This document shows, piece by piece, positions 47,149 through 56,783 of a stretch of DNA of 64,000 bases. Below the pieces are notes generated by a model, which had not been told where the DNA came from, did no database searches, and saw only the letters and a program-made list of their open reading frames with translations. The stretch is taken from positions 1 through 64,000 of the forward strand of contig DBOG01000042.1 of NCBI GenBank assembly GCA_002299915.1. Direction: 5' to 3'. This stretch comes from Proteobacteria bacterium UBA652 (GTDB taxonomy: Bacteria; Pseudomonadota; Gammaproteobacteria; Nitrosococcales; Methylophagaceae). The translations under genes were made by a program, and so were the position numbers. Numbering within the stretch: the stretch's first letter is position 1; each line of letters opens with the position of its first letter.

Positions 47149-48450
47149 ATGCAAGTTGCTGTAAAAAACGTAAGTGAAATTGGTCGTGAAATGACGATCA
47201 CAGTAGAAGATGTCAATATTGATGATGCTGTTCAGCAACGCCTAAAAGCGATTGCGCCCACTGTTCGAATGGCGGGCTTTCGTCAGGGCAAGGTTCCGAT
47301 GAAAATGGTTGAACAAACGCATGGTGGCGAAGCACGTGGTGATGTCATTGATGGGCTGGTGCAAAGCAGCATGCAAGAAGCTTTCACACAAGAAAAAATT
47401 GAATCTGCCGGCCCACCACATATCAGTGAGATGAATGAAAAAGACGGCAATCTCATTTATACCGTTGCATTTGAAATATTCCCAACAATTGATAAAATCA
47501 AGGTAAAAGGCTTAACTGTTGAAAAAATAGTGGCTGATATTACGGATGCAGATCTTGACGGTATGCTAGAAACATTGCGCAATCAACGAATGGAATGGGA
47601 AGTTGTTAAGCATACGGCGAAAGAAGGCGATAAAGTCACCATTGATTTTGTAGGCCGTGTAGGTGGCGATATTTTTGATGGCGGAACCGGATCGGATGTT
47701 GAAGTTGAAATTGGTAATGGCTCAATGCTGCCTGAATTTGAAAAGCAATTAGAAGGTCAAAAAGCAGGCAGCAACACCACGATTAAAATGACTTTCCCGA
47801 AAGATTATCGTGCAGAACATTTGGCGGGCAAGAAAGTAGAGTTTGATATCTCAGTTAACGAAGTAGCAGCAAAGAAATTACCCAAATTGGATAAAGCCTT
47901 TGCTGAACTGTGTGGCGTTAAAGATGTTGCAACATTGAAAAAAGATGTGCGTGGCAATATGCAACGGGAATTGGCTTCTGCGCTGAAAAATCAAAACAAA
48001 CGTAAAGTAATGGATGTCTTATTTGAAAATAATGAATTGACCTTGCCCGCTTCTCCAGTTGAAAGAGAATCACAATTCTTATTAGAACAAGCCAGTAATA
48101 ATATTAAAAGCCAAGGTGTGGATGTGGCGGCACTGAATTTAGATGCGTCTGGCTTTAAAGCGCCGGCGGAAAGACGTGTTGCTTTAAGTTTATTAGTCAA
48201 TAAGATCATTATGGATAACAAAATAACCCCTGCAGAAGATCGCGTTAAGGCAATCATTGAGGGTATTGCAGAGAGCTATGAAGATCCCGAAGATGTGATG
48301 AAGTATTATATGGAAACACCTGAAAAGTTGTCTGAAGTGCAAATGGTGGTCGTTGAAGATGCGGTTGTTGACTGGGTGCTTGACAATGTAAAAATCAAAG
48401 AAGTCAGCAGTTCATTTAGCGATGTAATGGCACAAAACGCGGCGGCATAA
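47149..48450 (+). CDS. tig: Trigger factor (ribosome-bound chaperone)
   Basis: 433 aa. N-terminal ribosome-binding domain with the FRQGKVPMKM signature (about 44-53, normally GFRxGKxP), then an FKBP-type domain beginning GDKVTIDFVGRVGGDIFDGG (about 160-178) and a C-terminal helical chaperone body. It holds nascent chains and isomerises proline. GAGG lies before the ATG. The downstream order clpP-clpX-lon is the classical arrangement. Confidence 0.96.
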   Translation: MQVAVKNVSEIGREMTITVEDVNIDDAVQQRLKAIAPTVRMAGFRQGKVPMKMVEQTHGGEARGDVIDGLVQSSMQEAFTQEKIESAGPPHISEMNEKDGNLIYTVAFEIFPTIDKIKVKGLTVEKIVADITDADLDGMLETLRNQRMEWEVVKHTAKEGDKVTIDFVGRVGGDIFDGGTGSDVEVEIGNGSMLPEFEKQLEGQKAGSNTTIKMTFPKDYRAEHLAGKKVEFDISVNEVAAKKLPKLDKAFAELCGVKDVATLKKDVRGNMQRELASALKNQNKRKVMDVLFENNELTLPASPVERESQFLLEQASNNIKSQGVDVAALNLDASGFKAPAERRVALSLLVNKIIMDNKITPAEDRVKAIIEGIAESYEDPEDVMKYYMETPEKLSEVQMVVVEDAVVDWVLDNVKIKEVSSSFSDVMAQNAAA

Positions 48451-48473
48451 ACAGGCCGATTTAAGCTATAATG

Positions 48474-48514
48474 ATAGCCCGTGTTCATGTCAGTGGGCGC
48501 GGGCTATTATATTT
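48474..48514 (+). terminator. Probable terminator or attenuator between tig and clpP
   Basis: An 8-bp stem (atagcccg ... cgggctat) with an 18-nt loop is followed by tatatttt. The loop is long and the U-run broken, so it may act partially, leaving some read-through to clpP. Confidence 0.5.
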
Positions 48515-48534
48515 TAATCAATAGTGAGTAAAAA

Positions 48535-49152
48535 ATGAGTGAGATAACCAGTATCAGTAACGCATTGGTGCCAATGGTCATAGAGCAAACCTCTCGGGGA
48601 GAGCGCTCTTATGATATTTATTCGCGCTTATTAAAGGAACGCGTTATTTTTTTGGTGGGGCCAGTTGAAGACCATATGGCCAATTTGGTGGTGGCACAGT
48701 TGTTATTTTTAGAATCAGATAATCCAGATAAAGACATTCATTTGTATATCAATTCGCCAGGGGGCGCCGTTACAGCTGGATTGGCGATTTATGACACGAT
48801 GCAGTTTATTAAGCCTAATGTGAGTACGTTATGTATTGGCCAAGCAGCCAGTATGGGTGCGGTTTTGCTGGCAGGTGGCGAAGCGGGTAAACGTTATGCT
48901 TTGCCCAATTCACGAGTGTTAATTCATCAACCATTGGGCGGCTTTCAAGGCCAGGCTTCTGATATTGATATTCATGCGCGGGAGATTTTAACCATCCGTG
49001 AACGTTTGAACAGCATTCTTGCTTCGCATTCTGGTCAAGATATTGAAAAGATCAAGCAAGACACCGACCGTGATTATTTTATGGACAGCAAGCAAGCAAT
49101 GGCTTATGGTCTAATTGATTCTGTGTTGAATAACCGCCAAGCTGGCGAATAA
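48535..49152 (+). CDS. clpP: ATP-dependent Clp protease, proteolytic subunit
   Basis: 205 aa serine protease that forms a 14-mer chamber. Catalytic Ser106 in GQAASMGAV and His131 in [10 protein letters not shown]; the Asp lies in the DTDRDYFM region. NSPGG near 73-77 is conserved. The N-terminus [24 protein letters not shown] is typical (residues 11-35). It pairs with ClpX, encoded 27 bp downstream. Confidence 0.97.
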   Translation: MSEITSISNALVPMVIEQTSRGERSYDIYSRLLKERVIFLVGPVEDHMANLVVAQLLFLESDNPDKDIHLYINSPGGAVTAGLAIYDTMQFIKPNVSTLCIGQAASMGAVLLAGGEAGKRYALPNSRVLIHQPLGGFQGQASDIDIHAREILTIRERLNSILASHSGQDIEKIKQDTDRDYFMDSKQAMAYGLIDSVLNNRQAGE

Positions 49153-49179
49153 CCTAAGTAAGAAAATAAGCGAACTATT

Positions 49180-50448
49180 ATGAGCGACGACAACAAAACA
49201 CTGTATTGTTCATTTTGTGGCAAAAGCCAAGATGAAGTTAAAAAACTCATTGCTGGACCTTCTGTTTTTGTCTGCGATGAGTGTGTAGAACTTTGTACAG
49301 ACATCATTAAAGAAGAGATGGAAGGTACGCTTGAAGGTGATGTGGAAGTAGAAATTAGCTTGCCAACACCACAAGAAATCAATACGGCTTTAGATCAATA
49401 TGTTATTGGCCAAGCAAAAGCGAAACGCGTATTATCAGTTGCCGTATATAACCACTATAAAAAGTTGCGATATGCAAAATCAAAAGATGAGGTAGAGCTA
49501 TCAAAAAGCAATATTTTGTTGATCGGTCCGACCGGTAGCGGTAAAACCTTATTAGCAGAAACGTTAGCAAGACAACTTAATGTACCCTTTACAATTGCAG
49601 ATGCCACCACCTTAACCGAAGCAGGTTATGTGGGAGAAGATGTTGAAAACATCATTCAAAAGTTGTTGCAAAAATGTGATTATAATGTTGAAAAAGCTGA
49701 AACAGGCATTGTCTATATTGATGAAATTGATAAAATTTCACGCAAATCAGATAATCCCTCTATTACTCGTGATGTCTCAGGCGAAGGTGTGCAACAAGCC
49801 TTGCTAAAATTAATTGAAGGCACGATTGCTTCTATTCCGCCGCAAGGTGGCCGAAAACATCCACAGCAAGAATTTTTACAGGTTGATACCAGCAAGATTT
49901 TATTTATCTGTGGTGGAGCATTTTCAGGTTTAGATGCTGTTATTCGTAATCGCTCTCATAAGGGTGGGATCGGCTTCTCGGCAGAGGTGAAAAGCTTAGA
50001 TGAAACACGCGCGATAAGCGATGTGTTAAAAGAAGTTGAAACCGATGATTTAATCCAATATGGTCTGATCCCCGAATTTGTTGGCCGTTTGCCCGTTGTT
50101 GCAACATTAGAAGAGCTTGATAAGGCGGCCTTGATTACCATTTTAACCGAGCCTAAAAATTCCTTAACCAAACAGTACAGCCGCTTATTCGAAATGGAAA
50201 ACGTGGAGATTGAATTTCGTGAAGATGGCTTAGAGGCGATTGCGGAAAAAGCCCTGGATCGTAAAACAGGAGCGCGAGGGTTGCGCTCAATTGTGGAAAA
50301 TATCTTGTTGGATACGATGTTTGATATTCCTTCAAATGATGCGATTGCAAAAGTAGTCATTGATGGCAGTGTGATCAAAGGGGAGAATCCGCCTATTGTG
50401 GTGTATGCTGAGCCTGAATCAGTGGAACATGCAGCCTCAGAAAACTAA
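49180..50448 (+). CDS. clpX: ATP-dependent Clp protease, ATPase subunit ClpX
   Basis: 422 aa. An N-terminal zinc-binding domain with four cysteines (CSFCGK and VCDECVELC, about 10-40), Walker A GPTGSGKT (about 112-119), Walker B VYIDEIDK, and the sensor motifs. The IGF-like loop that docks on ClpP is around the [16 protein letters not shown] region. It unfolds ssrA-tagged and other substrates for ClpP. Complete. Confidence 0.97.
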   Translation: MSDDNKTLYCSFCGKSQDEVKKLIAGPSVFVCDECVELCTDIIKEEMEGTLEGDVEVEISLPTPQEINTALDQYVIGQAKAKRVLSVAVYNHYKKLRYAKSKDEVELSKSNILLIGPTGSGKTLLAETLARQLNVPFTIADATTLTEAGYVGEDVENIIQKLLQKCDYNVEKAETGIVYIDEIDKISRKSDNPSITRDVSGEGVQQALLKLIEGTIASIPPQGGRKHPQQEFLQVDTSKILFICGGAFSGLDAVIRNRSHKGGIGFSAEVKSLDETRAISDVLKEVETDDLIQYGLIPEFVGRLPVVATLEELDKAALITILTEPKNSLTKQYSRLFEMENVEIEFREDGLEAIAEKALDRKTGARGLRSIVENILLDTMFDIPSNDAIAKVVIDGSVIKGENPPIVVYAEPESVEHAASEN

Positions 50449-50460
50449 GTGTTTTTTGCG

Positions 50461-50489
50461 CTTGATCTCAGGTGAATGAGACCCCGTAT
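50461..50489 (+). promoter_or_regulatory. Sigma-32 (heat-shock) promoter before lon
   Basis: CTTGAT (50461-50466), 15-bp spacer, then CCCCGTAT (50482-50489). The RpoH consensus is CTTGAA, 11-16 bp, CCCCATnT; each box has about one mismatch. It lies 72 bp before the lon ATG, the gene most often under heat-shock control. Confidence 0.7.
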
Positions 50490-50560
50490 TCATAATATTG
50501 TAAAATGTTTTCATAGTTCTGAAGTCTATTGTTAGAGAAACAGATTAATAAGGAGCCATT

Positions 50561-53023
50561 ATGGATAATGATGAGATAGTACAAAAAAACGAAGCAACAG
50601 AAGAGAATGAGCGCATTGAATTGCCCGTTTTGCCGTTACGTGATGTTGTCGTCTATCCCTTTATGGTGACGCCTTTATTTGTGGGACGTAATAAATCAAT
50701 TAAAGCACTAGAAACTGCCGCAGAAGCTAATAAGCAAGTCTTACTGGTAGCACAAAAAGATCCCTCGGCAGACGAGCCTGATGCGGAGGGTTTATATTCA
50801 ATTGCAACCCTAGCCAATATATTACAACTCTTGAAGTTGCCTGATGGTACGGTAAAAGTACTGGTTGAGGGAACTGATCGTGCACGTATTAGAATATTTC
50901 TCACGCCCGCATCAGCTGCTGAAGAAGCTGGGTTTTTCACTGCTGTAGCAGATGTGTTGTTGGAAGAAACAGCTGAGGATGATCGGGAAATAGCCGTACT
51001 GATGAGTACCTTGGTGACGCAGTTTGAACAATATGTGAAGCTGAATAAAAAAATCCCACCCGAAGTACTCAATTCAGTTGCAGGTATTGATGATCCTAGT
51101 CGCTTAGCCGATACGGTGGCAGCGCATATCACTTTAAAACTAGCAGAAAAGCAGGTGTTGCTTGAAGAGATTGATGTAAAACGGCGGTTAGAGACCTTAT
51201 TGGTGCATTTGGAAAGCGAAATTGATCTGCAAAATATTGAAAAACGGATCCGCTCTCGCGTTAAAAAACAAATGGAAAAAAGCCAGCGTGAATATTATCT
51301 GAATGAACAAATGAAAGCCGTTCAAAAAGAGCTGGGTGAAATTGATGAAACAGCGGATGAGTTTGAAGAATTAACCGCCAAGGTAACGGAAGCAGGGTTG
51401 AGTACTGAGGCGAAAGAACGAGCTGACTCTGAATTGAAAAAACTTAAAATGATGTCGCCGATGTCTGCTGAAGCCACCGTAGTCCGTAACTATATTGATT
51501 ATTTAGTTGATTTACCGTGGAAAAAACGATCTCGCTTACAAAGTGATTTGAATCGGGCGCAGAAAATTCTAGATGAAGACCATTTTGGGCTTGAGAAAGT
51601 TAAAGAACGAATTTTGGAATATCTCGCTGTGCAACAACGTGTGAGAAAATTAAAAGGCCCTATTCTATGTCTTGTCGGACCACCTGGCGTGGGTAAAACC
51701 TCAGTCGCACGGTCAATTGCGCGTGCCACCAACCGTAAATTTGTCCGCATGTCATTAGGTGGCGTGCGTGATGAAGCTGAGATTCGGGGTCATCGTCGCA
51801 CGTATATAGGTTCTATGCCAGGAAAAGTATTGCAGAATATGACGAAATCAGGCGTGAAAAATCCCTTGTTTCTGCTTGATGAAATCGACAAAATGGCACA
51901 AGATTCACGTGGTGATCCTGCGTCTGCCTTATTAGAAGTATTAGATCCTGAGCAAAATAAAGGTTTTTCTGACCATTACCTAGAAGTGGAATATGATTTG
52001 TCGGATACGATGTTTGTGGCAACCGCTAATACACTGAATATTCCTGATGCCTTGCGTGATCGGATGGAAATTATCCAACTATCGGGTTACACCGAAGATG
52101 AAAAACGTAATATTGCGATGAAATATCTATTACCAAAAGCATTGAAAGATAATGGGGTGAAAGATAAAGAAGCTGAAATACAAGAATCAGCGATATTGCA
52201 GATCATTCAATATTACACGCGTGAGGCCGGTGTGCGTAGTTTGCAGCGACATATTGCGCGGCTATGTCGGAAATTAGTGAAACAAATATTGCAAGAGAAA
52301 CCGACACAGGAACTCATCATTACCGCGGATAATTTAGAAGATTATTTGGGCGTGAAACGCTATCAAATTGGTCTTGCTGAAGAGCAAGATCAGGTCGGAC
52401 AAGTAACTGGCTTAGCTTGGACTGAAGTAGGCGGTGAATTATTGATGATTGAAACCGCTATCATGCCTGGTAAGGGTAAAGCAACGCACACAGGGCAGCT
52501 GGGTGATGTCATGCAAGAGTCTATTGAAGCGGCAACTACGGTGGTGCGATCACGTTCAGAAGAGTGGGGGATTGCAGCTGGTTTCTTTGAAAACCATGAT
52601 ATCCACATCCATTTGCCTGAAGGCGCGATTCCTAAGGATGGCCCTAGTGCGGGTGTGGGGATGTGTACCTCTATTGTTTCAGCGATAACTGGGATCCCCG
52701 TTAAAGCCAATGTGGCGATGACGGGTGAAATCACCTTGCGAGGAGAAGTCTTGGCGATTGGTGGTTTAAAAGAAAAATTATTGGCCGCTTTACGTGGTGG
52801 TATTGATACCGTATTGATCCCAATGGAAAATGCGAAAGACTTGAAAGAAATTCCTGACAATGTGAAAGAAGGTTTAGATATCAGGCCTGTGAAATGGGTG
52901 CATGAGGCATTGGAAGTTGCGTTGCAAAAAATGCCGATTAGAAATGCAACATCAACGGATGTTATCGCACCTTCAGCGGTTGAAGATGTTAATTATCCAG
53001 ACAATGAGCGGCCGAGACACTAA
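50561..53023 (+). CDS. lon: ATP-dependent protease Lon
   Basis: 820 aa (E. coli 784). N-terminal substrate domain starts LPVLPLRDVVVYPFM (about 21-35). Walker A GPPGVGKTS at about 372-380, Walker B LFLLDEIDKM. The protease domain has the Ser-Lys dyad: Ser in GPSAGVGM and Lys in the GGLKEKLLAA segment. It degrades misfolded and regulatory proteins. AAGGAG lies 6 nt before the ATG. The extra length is a C-terminal tail of about 25 residues after the usual end. Confidence 0.97.
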   Translation: MDNDEIVQKNEATEENERIELPVLPLRDVVVYPFMVTPLFVGRNKSIKALETAAEANKQVLLVAQKDPSADEPDAEGLYSIATLANILQLLKLPDGTVKVLVEGTDRARIRIFLTPASAAEEAGFFTAVADVLLEETAEDDREIAVLMSTLVTQFEQYVKLNKKIPPEVLNSVAGIDDPSRLADTVAAHITLKLAEKQVLLEEIDVKRRLETLLVHLESEIDLQNIEKRIRSRVKKQMEKSQREYYLNEQMKAVQKELGEIDETADEFEELTAKVTEAGLSTEAKERADSELKKLKMMSPMSAEATVVRNYIDYLVDLPWKKRSRLQSDLNRAQKILDEDHFGLEKVKERILEYLAVQQRVRKLKGPILCLVGPPGVGKTSVARSIARATNRKFVRMSLGGVRDEAEIRGHRRTYIGSMPGKVLQNMTKSGVKNPLFLLDEIDKMAQDSRGDPASALLEVLDPEQNKGFSDHYLEVEYDLSDTMFVATANTLNIPDALRDRMEIIQLSGYTEDEKRNIAMKYLLPKALKDNGVKDKEAEIQESAILQIIQYYTREAGVRSLQRHIARLCRKLVKQILQEKPTQELIITADNLEDYLGVKRYQIGLAEEQDQVGQVTGLAWTEVGGELLMIETAIMPGKGKATHTGQLGDVMQESIEAATTVVRSRSEEWGIAAGFFENHDIHIHLPEGAIPKDGPSAGVGMCTSIVSAITGIPVKANVAMTGEITLRGEVLAIGGLKEKLLAALRGGIDTVLIPMENAKDLKEIPDNVKEGLDIRPVKWVHEALEVALQKMPIRNATSTDVIAPSAVEDVNYPDNERPRH

Positions 53024-53051
53024 ATTATGAGCACTAAATGGAAGCGATAGG

Positions 53052-53636
53052 ATGACGCTCCAACGTATAGTTGGCGCTGCAGTGCTGAGCCTTATTTTTC
53101 TCATATTAGCAGCATTATTATTGCGTGATGGAGAAGATGAGGAAATCGTGACTACGGAAATGAGTGTAGCCACAGATGAGTTAATGGAAATGGCAACGCC
53201 ACTTTCTGCGGTAGAAGAAATCCCTGATCATGTTATTCCAGAAGCGGTAGAAATAACGCCAGAACCAAGTGAACCTGAGCTTATCACAGAAGTAGAAGAA
53301 ACGATACTCGTTGTGCCTGAATTACCAACGGCGACACCAGAAATAGCCGGAGCAGAATTATCTGTTCCTACTGAGCCTGAAGCAGTAGAGACAGCAGGCG
53401 TTAAATGGTTTTTACAAATTGCGAGTTTTTCACAACAAGAAAATGCAAAGCAATTGGTACAGAAGCTGAAGCAGAAAGATATTATTGCGAAAACAGATAT
53501 GGTGATTGGGCAGACAGGACAACTTTACCGTGTGCGCACAATACCGCAAACTAGCAAGAATACTGTCGAACAAACAGCAGATAAAATCAAACAATATTTT
53601 GATATAACACCACAGCTATTGCGCCGCAGCAATTAA
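53052..53636 (+). CDS. SPOR-domain membrane protein (DedD-like)
   Basis: 194 aa. A single N-terminal membrane segment (about 6-24, QRIVGAAVLSL start as in DedD), a very acidic Glu/Pro/Thr-rich linker (about 26-112) and a C-terminal SPOR domain (KWFLQIASFSQQENAKQL to LYRVRT). SPOR domains bind denuded glycan at the division septum. dedD-cvpA-purF is a conserved order and holds here. A 7-codon ORF ending just before the ATG (53027-53050) might couple translation or mark an old frameshift. Confidence 0.85.
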   Translation: MTLQRIVGAAVLSLIFLILAALLLRDGEDEEIVTTEMSVATDELMEMATPLSAVEEIPDHVIPEAVEITPEPSEPELITEVEETILVVPELPTATPEIAGAELSVPTEPEAVETAGVKWFLQIASFSQQENAKQLVQKLKQKDIIAKTDMVIGQTGQLYRVRTIPQTSKNTVEQTADKIKQYFDITPQLLRRSN

Positions 53637-53733
53637 ATCAGGAATAGGGTTGAAAAAACAGCTGCGTTTTGGCTGGCCCTTTCTGATAAAATCAACATGA
53701 GTAATACTTACTCATCGATGTTAAGGATTTATT

Positions 53734-54366
53734 ATGAATTGGGTTGATTACCTTATTATTGCCATTGCGGTTATCTCAGCAGGGGTGGGCTTGATACGGG
53801 GTTTTGTTAAAGAAGTTCTCTCGCTTATTAGCTGGGCGGTTGCAATTTGGGTTGCATTTACTTTTCATCAGCAAGTTGCAACATTATTGACGGATTATAT
53901 TGCCACCCCTTCTATTCGGAGCTTTGCTGCCTTTTTAGGTTTGTTTATCATCACCTTAATTGTGGGTGCGCTGATTAATTATTTGATTTCAAAGCTGGTC
54001 CAGAAAACAGGGCTGAGCGGCACCGATCGCACACTGGGATTTGTGTTTGGCCTATTGCGTAGTGCCGCAATTGTTGTTTTGCTTATTTTATTGGGTAGGA
54101 CAACGGTGATGCCTGCTGATCCATGGTGGCAGGAGTCAGCATTATTAGCTCACTTTGAGCCATATGCAAAATGGGCACATAACTTTCTACCTGACAATAT
54201 TGCTACACACATTAGTTTTGAACCACCTGCTGTGATTAATATTGAAACTAATCCAACAACGGGTGAGGTCATTCAACCTCCATCGGTTGACCCTCCTGCA
54301 TCTGCTCCTGTTACACCACCCACGGTAGTAGAAGAACCTGTGGATCCCCTCATTCAACCACAATAA
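53734..54366 (+). CDS. cvpA: CvpA family membrane protein
   Basis: 210 aa. Four membrane segments in about 1-120 with the CvpA opening [10 protein letters not shown] and [16 protein letters not shown]. In E. coli CvpA is needed for colicin V production and envelope integrity; the biochemical role is unclear. The C-terminal 45 residues are Pro/Thr-rich ([18 protein letters not shown]) and absent in the 162-aa E. coli protein. AAGG precedes the ATG. It is 16 bp before purF, as in E. coli. Confidence 0.9.
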   Translation: MNWVDYLIIAIAVISAGVGLIRGFVKEVLSLISWAVAIWVAFTFHQQVATLLTDYIATPSIRSFAAFLGLFIITLIVGALINYLISKLVQKTGLSGTDRTLGFVFGLLRSAAIVVLLILLGRTTVMPADPWWQESALLAHFEPYAKWAHNFLPDNIATHISFEPPAVINIETNPTTGEVIQPPSVDPPASAPVTPPTVVEEPVDPLIQPQ

Positions 54367-54382
54367 AATAGGCCTGAGAGTT

Positions 54383-55891
54383 ATGTGCGGAATTATTGGT
54401 ATTTTCGGCCAATCTGAAGTTAATCAGTCGCTATATGATGGCTTAACGGTATTGCAGCACCGAGGTCAAGACGCAGCGGGGATCGTAACATGTGATGCTA
54501 ACGGTCAGCTTTTTTTACGTAAGGATAACGGCTTGGTTAAGGATGTTTTCCGAACCCGGCATATGATGGGTTTGAAAGGCAATATCGGCATTGGTCATGT
54601 ACGCTATCCGACTGCGGGCTGCTCAACGTCTGCTGAAGCACAGCCTTTCTATGTGAACTCCCCCTATGGCATTGTATTGGCGCATAATGGTAATTTAACC
54701 AATACTCAAGAATTAAAAGCGGCATTATTTAAAAGTGATCGCCGTCATTTAAATACAACGTCTGATTCAGAAGTTTTATTAAATGTATTAGCCCATGAAT
54801 TACAAGAGTTCCATACTTTAACACCAACGCCTGCTGATGTGTTTCAAGCTGTCTCAGAAGTGTATAACCGAGTTCGTGGTGCCTATGCAGCCGTTGCTTT
54901 AGTAGTCGGTGTCGGTTTAATCGCGTTTAGAGATCCCTATGGTATTCGACCTGCGGTTATTGGTAAACGTATGACTGCAAAAGGCGAAGAATATATTATT
55001 GCATCTGAAAGTGTTGCTATTGATATGCTTGAATTTAAATTTGTGCGCGATATTGCGCCAGGCGAATGTGTGCTTATTGATATGCAAGGAAAATTACATA
55101 CAGCGCAGTGTGCCAAACAAACGATGACATCACCTTGTTTATTTGAATATGTTTATTTTGCTCGTCCAGACTCTATGATGGATGGTATTTCTGTTCATAA
55201 GAGCCGCTTGCGGATGGGCAGTGCGTTAGCGGCTAAGATTAAACGGCAATTTCCGAACCTTGATATTGATGTGGTGATGCCAATCCCTGATACTAGCCGT
55301 AGCGCTGCATTACAGCTATCTATTGATTTAGACTTGCCTTATAGCGAAGGTTTTATTAAAAATCGCTATATTGGCCGCACGTTTATTATGCCAGGGCAAA
55401 CCCAACGTCGAAAATCAGTGCGTCAAAAGCTGAATGCCATTGGTTTGGAATTTGAAGGTAGAAATGTCTTATTAGTTGATGATTCTATCGTACGCGGAAC
55501 CACCTCCCAGCAAATTGTACAAATGGCACGCGATGCCGGTGCAAATAAAGTGTACTTTGCCTCTGCTGCGCCTCCAGTGCGCTATTCAAATGTGTATGGG
55601 ATTGATATGCCATCAGTATTGGAATTGGTTGCACATGATAGAGAAGTGGAAGAAATAAACCAAGAACTGGGGGCAGATTGGCTGATTTATCAAGATTTGG
55701 CTGATCTCATTGCCGCAGTAGATATCAAAGATAGAGTTGATAGATTTGATACTTCATGTTTTGATGCAGATTATGTTACAGGTGACATTGACACCGCATA
55801 TCTGACAAAGCTCCATGCCTTGCGGAATGACGTATCAAAACAAAATTTAGAAAAATCAAATGAAATTATTGAGTTGCATAATACTAATTAA
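54383..55891 (+). CDS. purF: Amidophosphoribosyltransferase
   Basis: 502 aa, no propeptide, so Cys2 (MCGIIGI) is the glutaminase nucleophile. Glutaminase domain to about 230 with [11 protein letters not shown] and GHVRYPTAG; the PRPP site [14 protein letters not shown] lies at about 363-376. It makes phosphoribosylamine, the first step of purine synthesis. GAG lies before the ATG. Confidence 0.96.
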   Translation: MCGIIGIFGQSEVNQSLYDGLTVLQHRGQDAAGIVTCDANGQLFLRKDNGLVKDVFRTRHMMGLKGNIGIGHVRYPTAGCSTSAEAQPFYVNSPYGIVLAHNGNLTNTQELKAALFKSDRRHLNTTSDSEVLLNVLAHELQEFHTLTPTPADVFQAVSEVYNRVRGAYAAVALVVGVGLIAFRDPYGIRPAVIGKRMTAKGEEYIIASESVAIDMLEFKFVRDIAPGECVLIDMQGKLHTAQCAKQTMTSPCLFEYVYFARPDSMMDGISVHKSRLRMGSALAAKIKRQFPNLDIDVVMPIPDTSRSAALQLSIDLDLPYSEGFIKNRYIGRTFIMPGQTQRRKSVRQKLNAIGLEFEGRNVLLVDDSIVRGTTSQQIVQMARDAGANKVYFASAAPPVRYSNVYGIDMPSVLELVAHDREVEEINQELGADWLIYQDLADLIAAVDIKDRVDRFDTSCFDADYVTGDIDTAYLTKLHALRNDVSKQNLEKSNEIIELHNTN

Positions 55892-55989
55892 GTGATTTAT
55901 GACGTTAGACTAGGAGTGGATACGGTATTAAAATCTTGATCTGCTCTTGTTGCATCGCGTATTAATCTAATGATAGCTATCTGATTTTT

Positions 55990-56019
55990 TTGACATTATA
56001 TTGTCTTTTTCCGTATAAT
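55990..56019 (+). promoter_or_regulatory. Consensus sigma-70 promoter of yceD-rpmF-plsX
   Basis: TTGACA (55990-55995), 18-bp spacer, TATAAT (56014-56019): both boxes match the consensus perfectly. The yceD ATG is only 9 nt beyond the -10 box, so the leader would be about 3 nt. Confidence 0.8.
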
Positions 56020-56028
56020 TGACCAGTT

Positions 56029-56553
56029 ATGCATCAAAAATTACCCGTTGAAATTGAGCCGCTTAAATTAGCAAAGCAAGGTCAAATACTGGAAGGAAAA
56101 CTTTCAGTTGCGACACTGAAGCGTTTAAATCCTTATTTGGCAGAGAACGTGGGTGAAGTAAAGGTGCGGTTAGATTTTGGATTTGATGCCAGTCATAAAC
56201 CCTATGCAAAGGGACAGTTTGGAACGCAGTTAATGGTCACTTGCGAACGGTGTTTAAAAGCCATGCCATTTGATATTAAAATTAATAATACATTGGGCAT
56301 AGCGAAGCATGAGCATCAGGTAGATGATATGCCATCTTCATACGAACCTTGGTTGATTGGTGAGGAATCAGTTGTATTTTTGGCAGATATGGTTGAAGAC
56401 GAGTTGATTTTAGCGCTACCGCTAGTAGCAAAGCATGATTCAGCGTGTCTTCCCGCTAAAGCATGGCAGACAGAAGTATTAGAACAGGTTGAAGAAGACG
56501 CGGCGCCGACAAGCTCCCCGTTTGATATATTGGCTAGCTTAAAATCAAAATAA
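56029..56553 (+). CDS. yceD: 23S rRNA accumulation protein YceD (DUF177)
   Basis: 174 aa. The N-terminal KLPVEIEPLKLAKQG matches the start of E. coli YceD, so the ATG at 56029 is right. CERCLKAM is the CxxC motif (about 68-75) and MVEDELILALPLVAKHD the family signature near 122-138. It influences 23S rRNA accumulation and lies upstream of rpmF in most proteobacteria. There is no Shine-Dalgarno; the promoter implies a nearly leaderless mRNA. Confidence 0.92.
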   Translation: MHQKLPVEIEPLKLAKQGQILEGKLSVATLKRLNPYLAENVGEVKVRLDFGFDASHKPYAKGQFGTQLMVTCERCLKAMPFDIKINNTLGIAKHEHQVDDMPSSYEPWLIGEESVVFLADMVEDELILALPLVAKHDSACLPAKAWQTEVLEQVEEDAAPTSSPFDILASLKSK

Positions 56554-56591
56554 GCGGGTCGTTACAGTAGGATTTTTTAGGAGCAGTAACA

Positions 56592-56774
56592 ATGGCAGTT
56601 CAAAAAAGTAAAAAAAGCACATCACGTCGTGGCATGCGTCGTTCGCATGATGCATTAACTGAAACAACGATTTCAATTGATCCAACATCAGGTGAATTAC
56701 ACCGTCGTCATACCGTGACTACAGATGGTTATTATCGCGGTCGTAAAGTGGTGCAAGGTAAAACTGCTGAATAA
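56592..56774 (+). CDS. rpmF: 50S ribosomal protein L32
   Basis: 60 aa. [19 protein letters not shown] is the invariant N-terminus. Zinc-ribbon cysteines found in some L32 forms are absent, as in E. coli. TTTAGGAG lies before the ATG. The yceD-rpmF-plsX order joins ribosome and lipid synthesis in one transcript. Confidence 0.97.
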   Translation: MAVQKSKKSTSRRGMRRSHDALTETTISIDPTSGELHRRHTVTTDGYYRGRKVVQGKTAE

Positions 56775-56783
56775 GGTATAACC

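Noticed and set aside
52390..52860. 156-codon minus-strand ORF inside lon
   Set aside because: Opposite to the conserved protease domain; no recognisable domain and no ribosome site.
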